A stretch of 64,000 nucleotides of DNA. It comes from Burkholderiales bacterium. GTDB lineage: Bacteria; Pseudomonadota; Gammaproteobacteria; Burkholderiales; SG8-39. Location of the stretch: NCBI GenBank assembly GCA_027493935.1, contig JAOSJV010000011.1, positions 62,001 through 126,000 of the forward strand, in the 5' to 3' direction. Shown in pieces: positions 46,715-55,808 of this stretch (position 1 is the stretch's first letter; each line of letters starts with the position of its first letter). Under the pieces are notes generated by a model. It saw only the letters and a list, made by a program, of their open reading frames with translations. It ran no database searches and was not told the origin of the DNA. A program made the position numbers and the translations under genes.

Positions 46715-47173
46715 TCAGCGCCGGGCGCGCGCCGCGCGGTGCCGGTCGAAGTACGCGCGCAGCTCGGCGCGCGTGAGTTCGGCGTTGCGGTCGGCGTCGA
46801 TAGCGTCGAACTTCGCGCGCAGGCGCGGCAGGCTCCGCCCGATTTCCGCGCGTGACAGCATGCCGTTCCCATCGGTGTCTGCACGCTCGAAGTGGGCGGC
46901 GAAGCCGTCCGCGCCGCCGCCCCGCCGGCTCCGGGCACTGCTGCGGGCGCGCAGCTCGGCGGGCGACAGGCTGCCGTCGCGGTCGGCATCGATCGCGTCG
47001 AAGTCGGGAACGAGCTTCGGCAGGCGCGCCTGCGCCTCGGCGCGGGAGATGCGGCCGTTTCCGTCGGTATCGGCTGAACGCAGGCGCGCCGTGCCGCGAT
47101 CGACCGATGCGCTTTGCGCGCTGGCGATCGCCGACGCGGCGAGCAGGGCGAGCGAGAGCACCGCGGCGCGCAT
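46715..47173 (-). CDS. Secreted EF-hand calcium-binding protein
   Basis: Protein of 152 aa with a signal peptide (AAVLSLALLAASAIASAQ). Four EF-hand loops: DTDGNGRISRAE, DADRDGSLSPAE, DTDGNGMLSRAE and DADRNAELTRAE. The first three have the Asp-x-Asp-x-Gly/Asp-Gly pattern with a final Glu; the fourth has Asn-Ala in place of Gly-x and may bind weakly. Start ATG 47173; longer in-frame N-termini lack export features. It probably buffers or senses periplasmic Ca2+. The Ca/Na antiporter is 41 kb away, so no functional link is claimed. Confidence 0.85.
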   Translation of the reverse strand: MRAAVLSLALLAASAIASAQSASVDRGTARLRSADTDGNGRISRAEAQARLPKLVPDFDAIDADRDGSLSPAELRARSSARSRRGGGADGFAAHFERADTDGNGMLSRAEIGRSLPRLRAKFDAIDADRNAELTRAELRAYFDRHRAARARR

Positions 47174-47489
47174 GCGCCAAACCAACGCCGCGCGCCGGGC
47201 CGCGGTTGACCGCGGCCTGCAGGCGCTGCAGCGGCTCGCCACTCGCGCGACGGCGGAACCGCCGCCCAAGATCGCCCTCGACGGCGCTCGTCGCACTCGC
47301 TAGCGCAGCAATCCAGGCCGGCCGCCGGCCGTCTGCGACGGTTCGCTTGATCGCCGCGAACCCTGTTTCCGGGCAGCGCAATCGGGAGGCGGTCACGGCC
47401 GGGCATGCGCCGCCAAGCACCGTGGTGCGCATGCGCTCAACCGACGCCGCGCGCCGGGTCGCGGCGGCGATCAACCGTGTTGCAGGCGT
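47168..47489 (+). repeat. Imperfect direct repeat, copies at 47168-47225 and 47427-47489
   Basis: Both copies begin GCGCATGCGC, then (C/T)(A/C)AACC(A/G)ACGCCGCGCGCCGGG(C/T)CGCGG, and end near (T)TGCAGGCG. They are separated by about 200 bases. The left copy overlaps the EF-hand start codon; the right lies in intergenic DNA. This could be a partial duplication of an EF-hand gene 5' end. Confidence 0.55.
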
Positions 47490-47570
47490 CGCGGGGCTTT
47501 TCGCGAGCGCGACCGCGCGTGCGGAAGTGGAGCACCGCGGTCGCCGTGCACGGGGCGAGCCGCGCCCCCG
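47174..47570. other. Intergenic region, 397 bases, no gene seen
   Basis: Between the EF-hand gene (leftward start) and the end of cca. It contains the second copy of the direct repeat described at 47168-47489. No credible ORF, RNA gene or terminator with a U-tract was found. The promoter of the EF-hand gene must lie here. Confidence 0.55.
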
Positions 47571-48674
47571 TTACTGCGAGATCGCCGATGCTATCGCGGC
47601 GATGCGCGCGGCGCGTATGGCGTCTGCCACGTTTTGCGGGTCGCGGGCGGCGACACCCGCCGCATCAACGCCTCGCGCGGCGTTCAGCGCGTGCACCAGG
47701 CGCTGCGCCTCCGCGTAGTGCCGCTCGTGACCCGCCGCGGCCGCATCGCAATCGACCACGACGAGCAGCGCCGCGAACCGGTCGGGGCGTCGGAACGCGT
47801 CGCAGCCGGCGAGCAGATCGAGCAGCGCGGCGGGGTCGAGCCGCCCGGACTCGCGCATCGCGGCGCCGTGACGCGCGGCGAGCACCGCAAGATCGCGGCA
47901 CTCGCCAGGGCAGCGCAGCCGCCGGCACGCGGCCTCCGCCGTTGCGACGTCCGCCGCGGCGAAGAGCGTCGCGAAACGCTGGGCCAATTCGAGCCGGCGC
48001 TCCGCGGCGACCCCGAGCGCCGCGAGCGCGCGCGCGGCGTCGAGCGACCCCCACTCGGGCAGCACGCGCGTCATGGCGCCGGCCGCCGCCAGGGTCTCGA
48101 ACATGCGTTGCGGCGCATCCTCCATCAAACCCTTGGCGAATTCCTGCCAGACGCGCTCGGGGACGAGCGCATCGACCTCGCCGTCTGCCGCCATCCGCCG
48201 CATCAGCGCGAGCGTCTCGTCGGCGACGCGGAACGCGGGGAAGCGCGCCGCGAAGCGCGCCACGCGCAGCACGCGCACCGGGTCCTCGGCGAAGGCCGGG
48301 CCCACATGACGCAGGACGCGCGCGCGCAGGTCGGCCGCGCCGCCGAACGGGTCGACGAGCGCGCCTTGCGCGTCGCGCGCGATCGCGTTGATGGTGAGGT
48401 CGCGGCGCGCGAGGTCCTGCTCGAGCGTCACGTCCGGCGCGGCGTGCACCTGGAAGCCGCGATACCCGCGCGCAGTCTTTCGCTCGGTGCGCGCGAGCGC
48501 ATACTCCTCGTGCGTCTGCGGATGCAGGAAGACCGGGAAGTCCCGCCCGACCGGGCGGTAGCCGAGGCGCACCATCTGCTCGGGCGTCGCACCCACCACG
48601 ACGTAGTCGCGGTCCTTCACCGCGAGGCCGAGCAGCTCGTCGCGCACCGCGCCGCCGACCGCGTAAACCTTCAT
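47571..48674 (-). CDS. cca: Multifunctional CCA tRNA nucleotidyltransferase
   Basis: Class II CCA-adding enzyme of 367 aa: KVYAVGGAVRDELLG and VKDRDYVVVGATPEQM (nucleotidyltransferase GGxVRD and DxD), RDLTINAIA (motif B), DPVRVLRVARFAARF and LVPERVWQEFAKGL. The C-terminal HD-like part has LVVVDCDAAAAGHERHY and is shorter than in E. coli Cca. The start is ATG 48674, immediately before the conserved strand. It repairs or builds the 3' CCA of tRNAs. Intact frame. Confidence 0.95.
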   Translation of the reverse strand: MKVYAVGGAVRDELLGLAVKDRDYVVVGATPEQMVRLGYRPVGRDFPVFLHPQTHEEYALARTERKTARGYRGFQVHAAPDVTLEQDLARRDLTINAIARDAQGALVDPFGGAADLRARVLRHVGPAFAEDPVRVLRVARFAARFPAFRVADETLALMRRMAADGEVDALVPERVWQEFAKGLMEDAPQRMFETLAAAGAMTRVLPEWGSLDAARALAALGVAAERRLELAQRFATLFAAADVATAEAACRRLRCPGECRDLAVLAARHGAAMRESGRLDPAALLDLLAGCDAFRRPDRFAALLVVVDCDAAAAGHERHYAEAQRLVHALNAARGVDAAGVAARDPQNVADAIRAARIAAIASAISQ

Positions 48675-48804
48675 TCGCGGCCTGACGCGGGGATATTCAA
48701 GGCGCTTTTCCCTTGTTCGCTTCGGAGCTACGCAATGGGTTCGCGCGACCGCGGTTTGCTCCACGCGCGAGCTGCCTTGCACGGAGGCGTCGTGGCCAGC
48801 ATTC

Positions 48805-49470
48805 CTAGGACGCCTGCGCCGCGTAGGGCTCCTCGTCGGCGAGGAACTCGGGTTCGGCCGCGGCCGCGGCGTACCACGCCTGCATCGCCGGCAGGGCGAG
48901 CACGTCGTCGGCGTACTGCTGCCGCGCGCCCGCGAGCCTGACGCCGTAGGTGAGAAAGCGCGAGACGACCGGCGCGTACATCGCGTCGGCGCTCGAGAAC
49001 GCGCCGAACAGGAACGGGCCGCCGGAGCGCTTGAGGCACTCGCTCCAGATCGCCTCGATGCGCGCGATGTCGGCGTCGACCGCGCCCGAGCGGCCCTTGC
49101 CCGGGTAGCGGCCGCGGCAGTTCATCGGCATCGCGGCGCGCAGCGCCGTGAAGCCGGCGTGCATCTCGGCCGACACCGCGCGTGCGAGCGCGCGCGCGGT
49201 GCGGTCGGCGGGCCACAGCGGCCGGTCGGGCCAGCGCTCGGCGGCGTACTCGACGATCGCGATCGACTCCCAGACGCGCAGCGGACCGTCGACCAGCACC
49301 GGCACGCGGCCTGCGCCTGAGTACACGAGCATTCGCTCCTTCGTCTGCGGCGTGCCGAGCGCAATGCGCTTCTCGTCGACGGCGACGCCGGCCTGGGTGA
49401 GCGCGAGCCAGGCGCGCAGCGACCACGACGAGTAGTTCTTGTTGGCGACGACGAGGAGTGGGTTGCCCAC
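48805..49470 (-). CDS. Glutathione S-transferase family protein
   Basis: GST of 221 aa. The N-terminus LLVVANKNYSSWSLRAWLAL with Ser-Ser-Trp-Ser-x-Arg belongs to the zeta-like/uncharacterised GST group frequent in proteobacteria. The cis-Pro is in GRVPVLVDGPLRVWESIAIVEYAAE. The helical domain has FGAFSSADAMYAPVVSRFLTY. ATG 49470. It lies 10 bases downstream of the NDUFA9-like gene on the same strand, so probably one transcript. Confidence 0.9.
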   Translation of the reverse strand: MGNPLLVVANKNYSSWSLRAWLALTQAGVAVDEKRIALGTPQTKERMLVYSGAGRVPVLVDGPLRVWESIAIVEYAAERWPDRPLWPADRTARALARAVSAEMHAGFTALRAAMPMNCRGRYPGKGRSGAVDADIARIEAIWSECLKRSGGPFLFGAFSSADAMYAPVVSRFLTYGVRLAGARQQYADDVLALPAMQAWYAAAAAEPEFLADEEPYAAQAS

Positions 49471-49480
49471 GCCCGCGCCC

Positions 49481-50444
49481 TCACACTTCGCGCGGCTTGC
49501 GCCCGGCCTTGTAGCGGAACGCGGAGAACCGCGAGCGCGGATAGGCGCCCTTCAGGTAGACCGGCGCCACCGCCTCGAGCGGGGTCGGCTCGATGCCGAA
49601 CGGGAGCTTCGCGTCGGCCACGTTCGCGATGCGCATCGAGCGCACGTTGTCGCGGCTCATGAGCTTCACCGGCAAGAGCTCCATCATGCGCGCCTGCAGG
49701 TAGGACATGCGCTCGCCGAGCCCGACGATCGGGCGCGGGTGTCCGGAGACGCGGCCCGCGTACTGCACCAGCTCGCGCAGCGCTGTACACCACCGGTCCG
49801 ACGAGATCGTAGGCCTTGTCGACGCTCTCGCTCCGCGCGAGCGCGGTGACGAAGGCGCGCGCCACGTCGCGCACGTAGACCGGCTGGAACTGCGCATCCG
49901 GGCAGCCGAGGAACAGGACCGGCAGCCAGTGCTGCAGGGCCGCGAAGGTGTTCAGGAACTGATCCTCGGGCCCGAAAACGACCGACGGCCGGAAGATCGT
50001 CGCCGCGAGCCGGCCGCGGGCGGCGATCACCGCCGCCTCGCCGTCGGCCCTCGAGCGCAGATACTCGCTCGGCGCATCCGGCGCCGTCTTGAGCGCGCTC
50101 ATGTGCAGCAGCCGCGGCACGCCGGCCGCGCCGCAGGCGGCCACCACCTTCTCCGGCAGCTCGACGTGCGCGCGCTTGAATTCGGGGCCGTACGGGGCGC
50201 CCGGCCGGCTGTGCAGCACGCCGACGAGATTGATCACCGCGTCGCAGCCGTGGAACAGGCGCGCGAGCGCCGCGGGGTCGTGCACGTTGTCCTGCACGAC
50301 CTCCACGGTCGGCAGCAAGATCAGGTGCTTGGCGCGCTCGCGCCGGCGCGTCGGCACGACGACGAAATGGCTCTCCTCGACCAGACAATCGACGATGTGG
50401 CGCCCGACGAAGCCGGAGCCGCCCAGAACGCAGATGCGGGACAT
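49481..50444 (-). CDS. NAD(P)-binding NDUFA9-like epimerase (frameshifted)
   Basis: Atypical SDR of about 320 aa, complex I NDUFA9-like family. The Rossmann motif is ICVLGGSGFVGRHIVDCL. VEVVQDNVHDPAALARLFHG and NLVGVLHSRPGAPYGPEFKRAHVELPEKVV are typical, followed by FRPSVVFGPEDQFLNTFA. The frame shifts at about 49779-49786; dropping one base restores PVVYALRELVQYAGRVSGHPRP through the C-terminus FSAFRYKAGRKPREV. ATG 50444. Bacterial members are thought to be oxidoreductases of the respiratory quinone or envelope context; the function is not established. Confidence 0.88.
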
Positions 50445-50528
50445 CGCTCCTCGCTGTGATGAGCCGTGCTGGATCGAAGCAAGCGCGGCGCCCGGCCGCC
50501 CACCGCGGCGCGCGGCCGGCGCCGACGG

Positions 50529-52472
50529 CTATTTTAGCGTCGGCTCGCCGGAGCCGTCGCTCGCGTCCTCGGCGCCGCGGCCAGGAATGACGCCGAGGCG
50601 CTCCTTGAGCGGGCGCACCTCGCCACCGTAGATGGCGGCGTAGTAGACCGTGTTGCTCATCACCTTCTTCACGTAGTCGCGCGTCTCGCTGAAGGGGATG
50701 GTCTCGGCGTAGATCGCGCCCTCGAGCGGGCGCTCGGCGCGCCAGCGCTGCGCGCGGCGCGGCCCGGCATTGTACGCGGCGGCAGCGAGCACGGTGCTCT
50801 CGCCGAGGCCGTCGTAGACGTACTTGAGGTAGCTCGTGCCGAGCGCGACGTTCACGTCGACGTCGGTCACCTTGCGCCACGAGAAGTCGCGCATGCCGAT
50901 CTGGCGGGCGATCCAGCGTGCGGTGCGCGGCATGAGCTGCATCAGCCCAGAGGCGCCGGCCGAGGAGCGGGCGTCGGTGATGAAGCGGCTCTCCTGGCGC
51001 ACCAGGCCGAGCACCCAATGCTCGTCCAGACCCTGCGCGCGCGCCTGCTCGCTGAACACCTCGCGGTAGGGCGCGAGGAATCGCACCGAGAAGTCGTGCT
51101 CGCCCACGGTACGGTTGGCGGTGTTGATCGCGCGGTCCCAGATCTCGTAGCGGCGCGCGAGCTCGGCGGCGGCGAGAAGCTCTCGGTCGCCCATGTCGCG
51201 CACGCCCCAGATCCACTCGCGGGTCGCCTCGGCGCGGAACTCGACGCGGAAGAGCGCGAGCGAGCGCTTCAGGCTCTCGTTGGCCGCCGCGCGCGATATC
51301 TCTTCTTCGGCCGGCGTGTAACCGCGCGGCGGAATGGAGAGCGAGAGCCCGAGCTCCTCGCGCGCGAGTTTGCCGTAGAAATCGTGCCCACGGGCGATGC
51401 GCGCGAAGAGCATCTCCGCGCCGCGCGCGTCGCCCGCCGCGCGCAGCGCGCGCGCCTTCCAGTACACCCAAGTCGGGTCGTCGCGTCCCTCGGCGCTCAT
51501 GCGATCGATCGCGGCGCCGACTTCGGGCCAGTCGCCGCTGCGCAGCGCCGCGCGCGCGCGCCAGGCGAGCTGCTCGTCCTCGAGCGGCGCGTCGCCCGCG
51601 CGCGCGAACCAGGCCGCGGCCTCGGGCAGGTGCTGCCGGGCGCCATTGGTCGCGATCTGGCCCCAGACGTAACCCCGGTCCGCGGCCGGAAAGCGTGCGT
51701 CGAGCTTGTCGTCGAAATACTCCGCCGCGCGCGCGGCGTCGCGCTGCGCGACCCGCGTCAGCGCGTAGGCGAGCAGCTCGCGGTCGACTCGCTTCTTCAG
51801 GTCGTGCCGGTGTTGCCCGACGTAGTGTTCGGGCTTGCGCCGGATCGCATCGATCGTGCGCTCGCGCGGGGTCTCGGGGGCCGGCAGATAGTTGATGGTG
51901 CGCTTTGCCGGCCCGAGCTGGTTTGCGACGAGCAGCGCGCGCACGCGCGCCCACACGTCCTCCTTACCGATGCGCCCGTCGGCGATCTCCTGCTCGATGA
52001 GCGGAACGCAACCCTCGGGGATATCGCGCGGCGCGTGCCAGAACGCGCGCACCTCGGCGAGCGTCGAACGGTCGCCGTTGCGCCAGCGCGCCTGCAGCGC
52101 GAGGCAGGTGACTTCGGGATCCTCCTGCGTGAGCTTCGGGTACTCGGCGAGCAGCACGTCCCACTGCTGCTGGCGCGCCAGCGCGCGCAGCCAGTCGTTG
52201 CGCAGCCGCTCGCCGAGCAGCAGGCCGTCGTTCTTCCAGAGCATTTCGCGCACCGCGCCAGCATCGACCGTCTCGAGCTCGAGCTTGAGCCGCCAGTAGT
52301 CGAGGTACGGCTCGAGCCCGCTGCCGCGCAGCTTCGTCGCATGCGCCTCGAGCCGCGTTGCGTCGCCCTTGCGGAACGCCTCGGCGGCGGCCTTGAATGC
52401 CTCGCGCTCGTCCGCGGCGAAACACGGCGATGCGACGGCGAAAGCGAGGGCGAGGACGAGCGGCCTGAACAT
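50529..52472 (-). CDS. slt: Soluble lytic murein transglycosylase (Slt70-like)
   Basis: Periplasmic muramidase of 647 aa with signal LVLALAFAVASPCFAAD. The large alpha-helical superhelix (U and L domains, WRLKLELETVDAGAVREMLW, LARQQQWDVLLAEYP) precedes the SLT catalytic domain. The catalytic Glu is in VLGLVRQESRFITDARS, then ASGLMQLMPRTARW, NVALGTSYLKYVYDGL and AAAAYNAGPRRAQRW. It cleaves peptidoglycan, producing 1,6-anhydroMurNAc ends. ATG 52472, 36 bases from the divergent 5-FCL start. Intact frame. Confidence 0.95.
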   Translation of the reverse strand: MFRPLVLALAFAVASPCFAADEREAFKAAAEAFRKGDATRLEAHATKLRGSGLEPYLDYWRLKLELETVDAGAVREMLWKNDGLLLGERLRNDWLRALARQQQWDVLLAEYPKLTQEDPEVTCLALQARWRNGDRSTLAEVRAFWHAPRDIPEGCVPLIEQEIADGRIGKEDVWARVRALLVANQLGPAKRTINYLPAPETPRERTIDAIRRKPEHYVGQHRHDLKKRVDRELLAYALTRVAQRDAARAAEYFDDKLDARFPAADRGYVWGQIATNGARQHLPEAAAWFARAGDAPLEDEQLAWRARAALRSGDWPEVGAAIDRMSAEGRDDPTWVYWKARALRAAGDARGAEMLFARIARGHDFYGKLAREELGLSLSIPPRGYTPAEEEISRAAANESLKRSLALFRVEFRAEATREWIWGVRDMGDRELLAAAELARRYEIWDRAINTANRTVGEHDFSVRFLAPYREVFSEQARAQGLDEHWVLGLVRQESRFITDARSSAGASGLMQLMPRTARWIARQIGMRDFSWRKVTDVDVNVALGTSYLKYVYDGLGESTVLAAAAYNAGPRRAQRWRAERPLEGAIYAETIPFSETRDYVKKVMSNTVYYAAIYGGEVRPLKERLGVIPGRGAEDASDGSGEPTLK

Positions 52473-52507
52473 GGGGTGTATAGTAATCGGGACTCTTGAG
52501 AAACTAC

Positions 52508-53278
52508 ATGAAGAATAGCACGGGCGATCCTCCGAAAACTCTTCCCACCTCGGAGGTTGTCGGCTCGGAAGCCGAGCGTTGCGGCGATGCAACGAACGCG
52601 CCGCCCGCGGACCTCCCGGCCTGGCGAAAGGCGCTGCGCGGCGAGCTGATCGCGCGCCGCCTCGCGCTCGCGCCCGAGGCGCTCGACGCGCATCGCCGAA
52701 AAATCGACCGGCATCTCGCGCGGGGGTTCCCGAACCTCGCCCGCGGCGTGGTCGCATTCTGCTGGCCCTACAAGAACGAGTACGACGCCCGCTTCCTCGC
52801 GAAGAAGCTGCGCGACGCGGGCGCGACGACTGCGCTCCCGGTGGTGGTGGCGCCCAAGTCGCCGCTCGTCTTCCGCGAGTGGCATCCCGGCGTGAGGCTC
52901 GCCAACGGGGCGCTCGGCATCCCCTATCCGGCCGAGGGCGCCCGGATCGTGCCGACCACCGTTCTGCTGCCGGCGCCCGGCTTCGACGATGCGGGCTACC
53001 GTCTCGGCTACGGCGGCGGCTTCTTCGACCGCACCCTTGCCGCGCTCGAGAAGCGCCCGCACGTCATCGCCGTTGCCCACGAGCTCGCCCACATCCCCAC
53101 CATCCACCCGCAGCCGTGGGACGTCCCGGTCGACTTCGTCGTCACCGAGCGCGGCGTCTACGAGCGGCGCGAGGGCAAGCTCGAATTCCTGGGCGCACCG
53201 GGCCCCGCCGGCAGCAGGATGGCCTCGCCCGTCTGCTACGCGGACGAGGTCGATCCGGGTTATTTCGGCGGCGAGTGA
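52508..53278 (+). CDS. 5-formyltetrahydrofolate cyclo-ligase
   Basis: Enzyme of 256 aa making 5,10-methenyl-THF from 5-formyl-THF with ATP. AWRKALRGELIARRLAL is the N-terminal helix. FCWPYKNEYDARFLAKKLRDAG and PAPGFDDAGYRLGYGGGFFDRTLA (the GYGGGFFDR nucleotide loop) are diagnostic. N-terminal (about 40 aa) and C-terminal extensions are somewhat longer than in E. coli YgfA. ATG 52508. In many proteobacteria a 6S RNA gene precedes this gene; here only 36 bases separate it from slt, so none fits. Confidence 0.92.
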   Translation: MKNSTGDPPKTLPTSEVVGSEAERCGDATNAPPADLPAWRKALRGELIARRLALAPEALDAHRRKIDRHLARGFPNLARGVVAFCWPYKNEYDARFLAKKLRDAGATTALPVVVAPKSPLVFREWHPGVRLANGALGIPYPAEGARIVPTTVLLPAPGFDDAGYRLGYGGGFFDRTLAALEKRPHVIAVAHELAHIPTIHPQPWDVPVDFVVTERGVYERREGKLEFLGAPGPAGSRMASPVCYADEVDPGYFGGE

Positions 53279-53384
53279 ACCGGATCGGGCTCGGCGGGCG
53301 CTCGCCGGATCGCAGCGCTATCCCTGAACCCTCCTCACCGTCCCTGCCCCGCCATGGCGTTCATGCCGCGGGCGCCGGCGGGCG

Positions 53385-53714
53385 TCAGTCCACGATGAAG
53401 AGCGTGGCACCGGCGGCCGTGGACGAGCGATGCGGCTCGGCGCCGTCGGCGACCTGGTACGACATTCCGGGCTTCAACTCGAAGACCCGGCCGTCCGCGA
53501 GCTCGGTGCGGAGCTCGCCTTCGAGGCAGAGCAGGATGTGCCCCTTGGAGCACCAGTGGTCGGCCGCGTAGCCGGGCGTGTACTCGACCATGCGGACGCG
53601 GATGCCCCCGAAGTGGCGCGTCCGCCACACCGCCTTCCCCGTCTCGCCCGCGTGCTCGATCGGCGCGATCGCCGACCAGTCGGTCGTCCCGAACGGGATG
53701 TCGGTCATTCGCAT
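53385..53714 (-). CDS. DHCW-motif cupin fold protein
   Basis: Small cupin of 109 aa: TDIPFGTTDWSAIAPIEHAGETG, then GYAADHWCSKGHILLCLEGEL with the DHWC...H metal/thiol cluster, and ELKPGMSYQVADGAEPHRSSTAAGATLFIVD. The family name derives from this Asp-His-Cys-Trp set; function unknown. ATG 53714 or 53708. Monocistronic. Confidence 0.82.
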   Translation of the reverse strand: MRMTDIPFGTTDWSAIAPIEHAGETGKAVWRTRHFGGIRVRMVEYTPGYAADHWCSKGHILLCLEGELRTELADGRVFELKPGMSYQVADGAEPHRSSTAAGATLFIVD

Positions 53715-53781
53715 GCTGGGCGCAGGAAGCTGCGGAACACCGGCACTGTAGCGCAACGGGCGGGGGGACGGTGCGGACGCC

Positions 53782-53854
53782 ATTCCCGCGCAGGCGGGAA
53801 TCCAGCGCTGCATGCCCTGAGGCCCGCCCCGATCCCCGCCTGCGCGCGGATGAC
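53782..53854. repeat. Intergenic palindromic repeat, ATTCCCGC...GCGGGAAT type
   Basis: A perfect palindrome ATTCCCGC-GCAG-GCGGGAAT at 53782-53801, followed by TCCAGCGC, and an imperfect partner GATCCCCGCCTGCGCGCGGATGAC at 53831-53854. Same dispersed family as at 38082-38134. It may act as a transcription terminator or stabiliser between the TauE and cupin genes. Confidence 0.8.
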
Positions 53855-53890
53855 TGAAGCCGAAGCGGGGATGACCAGAGCAGACCGTTC

Positions 53891-54643
53891 CTAGCGCACG
53901 CCGAGTGCCGCCTTGCCGATGATGTAGGCGCCCAGGACGAGCATCGCGACGAGAAAGACCCTGCGGAAGCGCGCCTCCGAGAGCCGACGCCGCACGCGCT
54001 GGCCGGCGACCATGCCGGCCACGGCGGGGATCACGGCGGCGGCCGAGGCGACGCCGAGCTCCGGCGTGAGCAGGCGGTTCCCCTGCAGCGCGAGCGCGAG
54101 CGCCACCGTCGAGAGCGAGAACAGGATGCCGAGCGCCTGCACCAGCATCTCGCGCGAGAGCCCGATCGCCCGCAAGTACAGGATGCCGGGCACCACGAAC
54201 GAGCCGGTCATTCCGGCGAGGACGCCGTTCGCGGCGCCGAGCAGCGGCGCGGCCCACGGCTCGCGCCGCGCCGCAATCGCGAGCCGCACGCCGGCGAGGT
54301 CGAGCGCCGCGTAGGCGACCAGGAGCGCGCCGAGCAGCGCCGAGAGCAGCGCGAGGTCCACGCGCGTGAGCGCGGCCGCGCCGATCCAGACGGTCGCGGT
54401 CGCCGGCAGGAGGAACGGCCAGGTCCGCCGCAGGATCGCGCGGCCGTGGCCGCCGACCGCCGCCTGCCAGACGTTGGTGACGAGCGAGGGCACGACCAGG
54501 AGCGCCATCGCGGTGGTGAGGTCGAGCGTCGCGGTCAGGAGCCCCAGGCTCACGGACGGCAGGCCGAGCCCGATGACGCCCTTCACCGTCCCCGCGAGCA
54601 GGAACGTCGCGGCGATCGCGAGGATCACGAGCGGCTCGGTCAC
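53891..54643 (-). CDS. TauE/SafE sulfite exporter family permease
   Basis: Membrane protein of 250 aa with about eight helices in two repeats: AIAATFLLAGTVKGVIGLGLPSVSLGLL carries the GxxxGxGxP motif; AAPLLGAANGVLAGMTGSFVVPGILYL is the second-repeat counterpart (GxxTGSFVVPGxxYL). Members export organosulfonates, sulfite or other anions. ATG 54643 (MTEPLVILAIAATF). Between the AraC regulator and the cupin gene on the same strand. Confidence 0.88.
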   Translation of the reverse strand: MTEPLVILAIAATFLLAGTVKGVIGLGLPSVSLGLLTATLDLTTAMALLVVPSLVTNVWQAAVGGHGRAILRRTWPFLLPATATVWIGAAALTRVDLALLSALLGALLVAYAALDLAGVRLAIAARREPWAAPLLGAANGVLAGMTGSFVVPGILYLRAIGLSREMLVQALGILFSLSTVALALALQGNRLLTPELGVASAAAVIPAVAGMVAGQRVRRRLSEARFRRVFLVAMLVLGAYIIGKAALGVR

Positions 54644-54724
54644 GCGCGCGTCACCGCTCGGAGCGCCCCGCCGACCCGAGCGCGGTCCGCATCCACTGCA
54701 CCGCGAACGCGGATCGCGGCCGGC

Positions 54725-55673
54725 TCACGGCTTCGCGCCCGCCGGCGGCGGCGCGCCGTCGCGCCGGGCGCGCGCGAAGTCCGGGATGCGCAAGCGCTTG
54801 CGGTAGGCGCCCGGGGCGAGGCCGGTGGTGCGCTTGAACAAGCGCCGGAAAAAGGCAGAGTCCTCGTAGCCGACCCGCCAGGCGATCTCGTCGACCGGCG
54901 CATCGGTGCGCTCGAGCCGGCGCTTCGCGTCCTCGACGCGCAGCCGCTGGACGTAGGCGATCGGCGCGAGGCCGGTCGCGGCCGCGAAGCGCCGCTTGAA
55001 TGTACGCTCGGCGAGCTTCGAGCGCTTGATCATCTCCTCCACGGGGCTCGCGACCGAGAAGTGGCTGCGCAGCCACTGCTGCGCGCTCAGGATCTCGCCG
55101 TCGCCGTGGTCGGTGCGGCCCTCGAAGACGATGAACGGCGCAAACCCGTCCTGATGCCACTGCAGCGCGAACATGCGCGCGACGTCCTGCGCGACGGTCG
55201 CGCCGGCGTAGCGCGCGATGAGATAGAGCACGAGGTCGTGCCAGGTGGTCGATGCACCGGAGCTCACGAGCTCCTCGCGCCGCCCAGAGACCACGAGTGC
55301 GCGTTCCGGGTGGATCGGCACCGCAGGATAGGTCGCGGCGAACGCGCGCGCGTAGCCGAAGTGCACCGTGACGTCCTTGCCGTCGAAGAGCCCGGTCTCG
55401 GCGAGCAGGAAGATGCCCGAGCACGCCGAGCAGAGCACCGCGCTGCGCCCGTGCATCGCGCGCAGCCAGTCGACCAGGCGCCGGTAACGGCCCGCCCTCC
55501 AGCCTTCCGGCGGCAGCAGAATCGACGGCACGATCACGATGTCGGTCGCCTCGACGGCATCGGCCGCGCGCTGGACGTCGATCGAGACGCCGCTCGCCCA
55601 CGATCTCGATGTGGAACGGCGACGCCACCGGCGCCGCACCCGGCGCGGGGGAACGGGGCGGCAGCATGGCCAT
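54725..55673 (-). CDS. GlxA-type AraC regulator (frameshifted, N-terminus incomplete)
   Basis: AraC-family activator with a DJ-1/PfpI-like sensor domain and a C-terminal double HTH. The sensor part includes ATDIVIVPSILLPP and AVLCSACSGIFLLAETGLFDGKDVTVHF, with a Cys where amidotransferase-like domains keep one. The HTH part is VEEMIKRSKLAERTFKRRFAAATGLAPIAYVQ, LRVEDAKRRLERT, VDEIAWRVGYEDSAFFRRLFKR. One extra base at about 55590-55595 separates FHIEIVGE from GVSIDVQ. The first 30-40 residues of the usual sensor domain (the starting beta strand) are absent, so the gene may be truncated. Targets unknown. Confidence 0.82.
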
Positions 55674-55808
55674 GGTGCGTGACGGCGCGTCGGATGTGAC
55701 ACGAATGGACCGATCTTAGGCGATTCCGGCTCCTGCGCAAGGCACGGTCCGGCTGCGAATATGCGCACCGAAGTTCCACTTGCCAACACGCGCGAAAGGA
55801 TGCGCACC

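Noticed and set aside
52473..52507. Possible 6S RNA upstream of the 5-formyl-THF cyclo-ligase gene
   Set aside because: The usual synteny is known, but only 35 bases separate the two divergent start codons, too short for the RNA.
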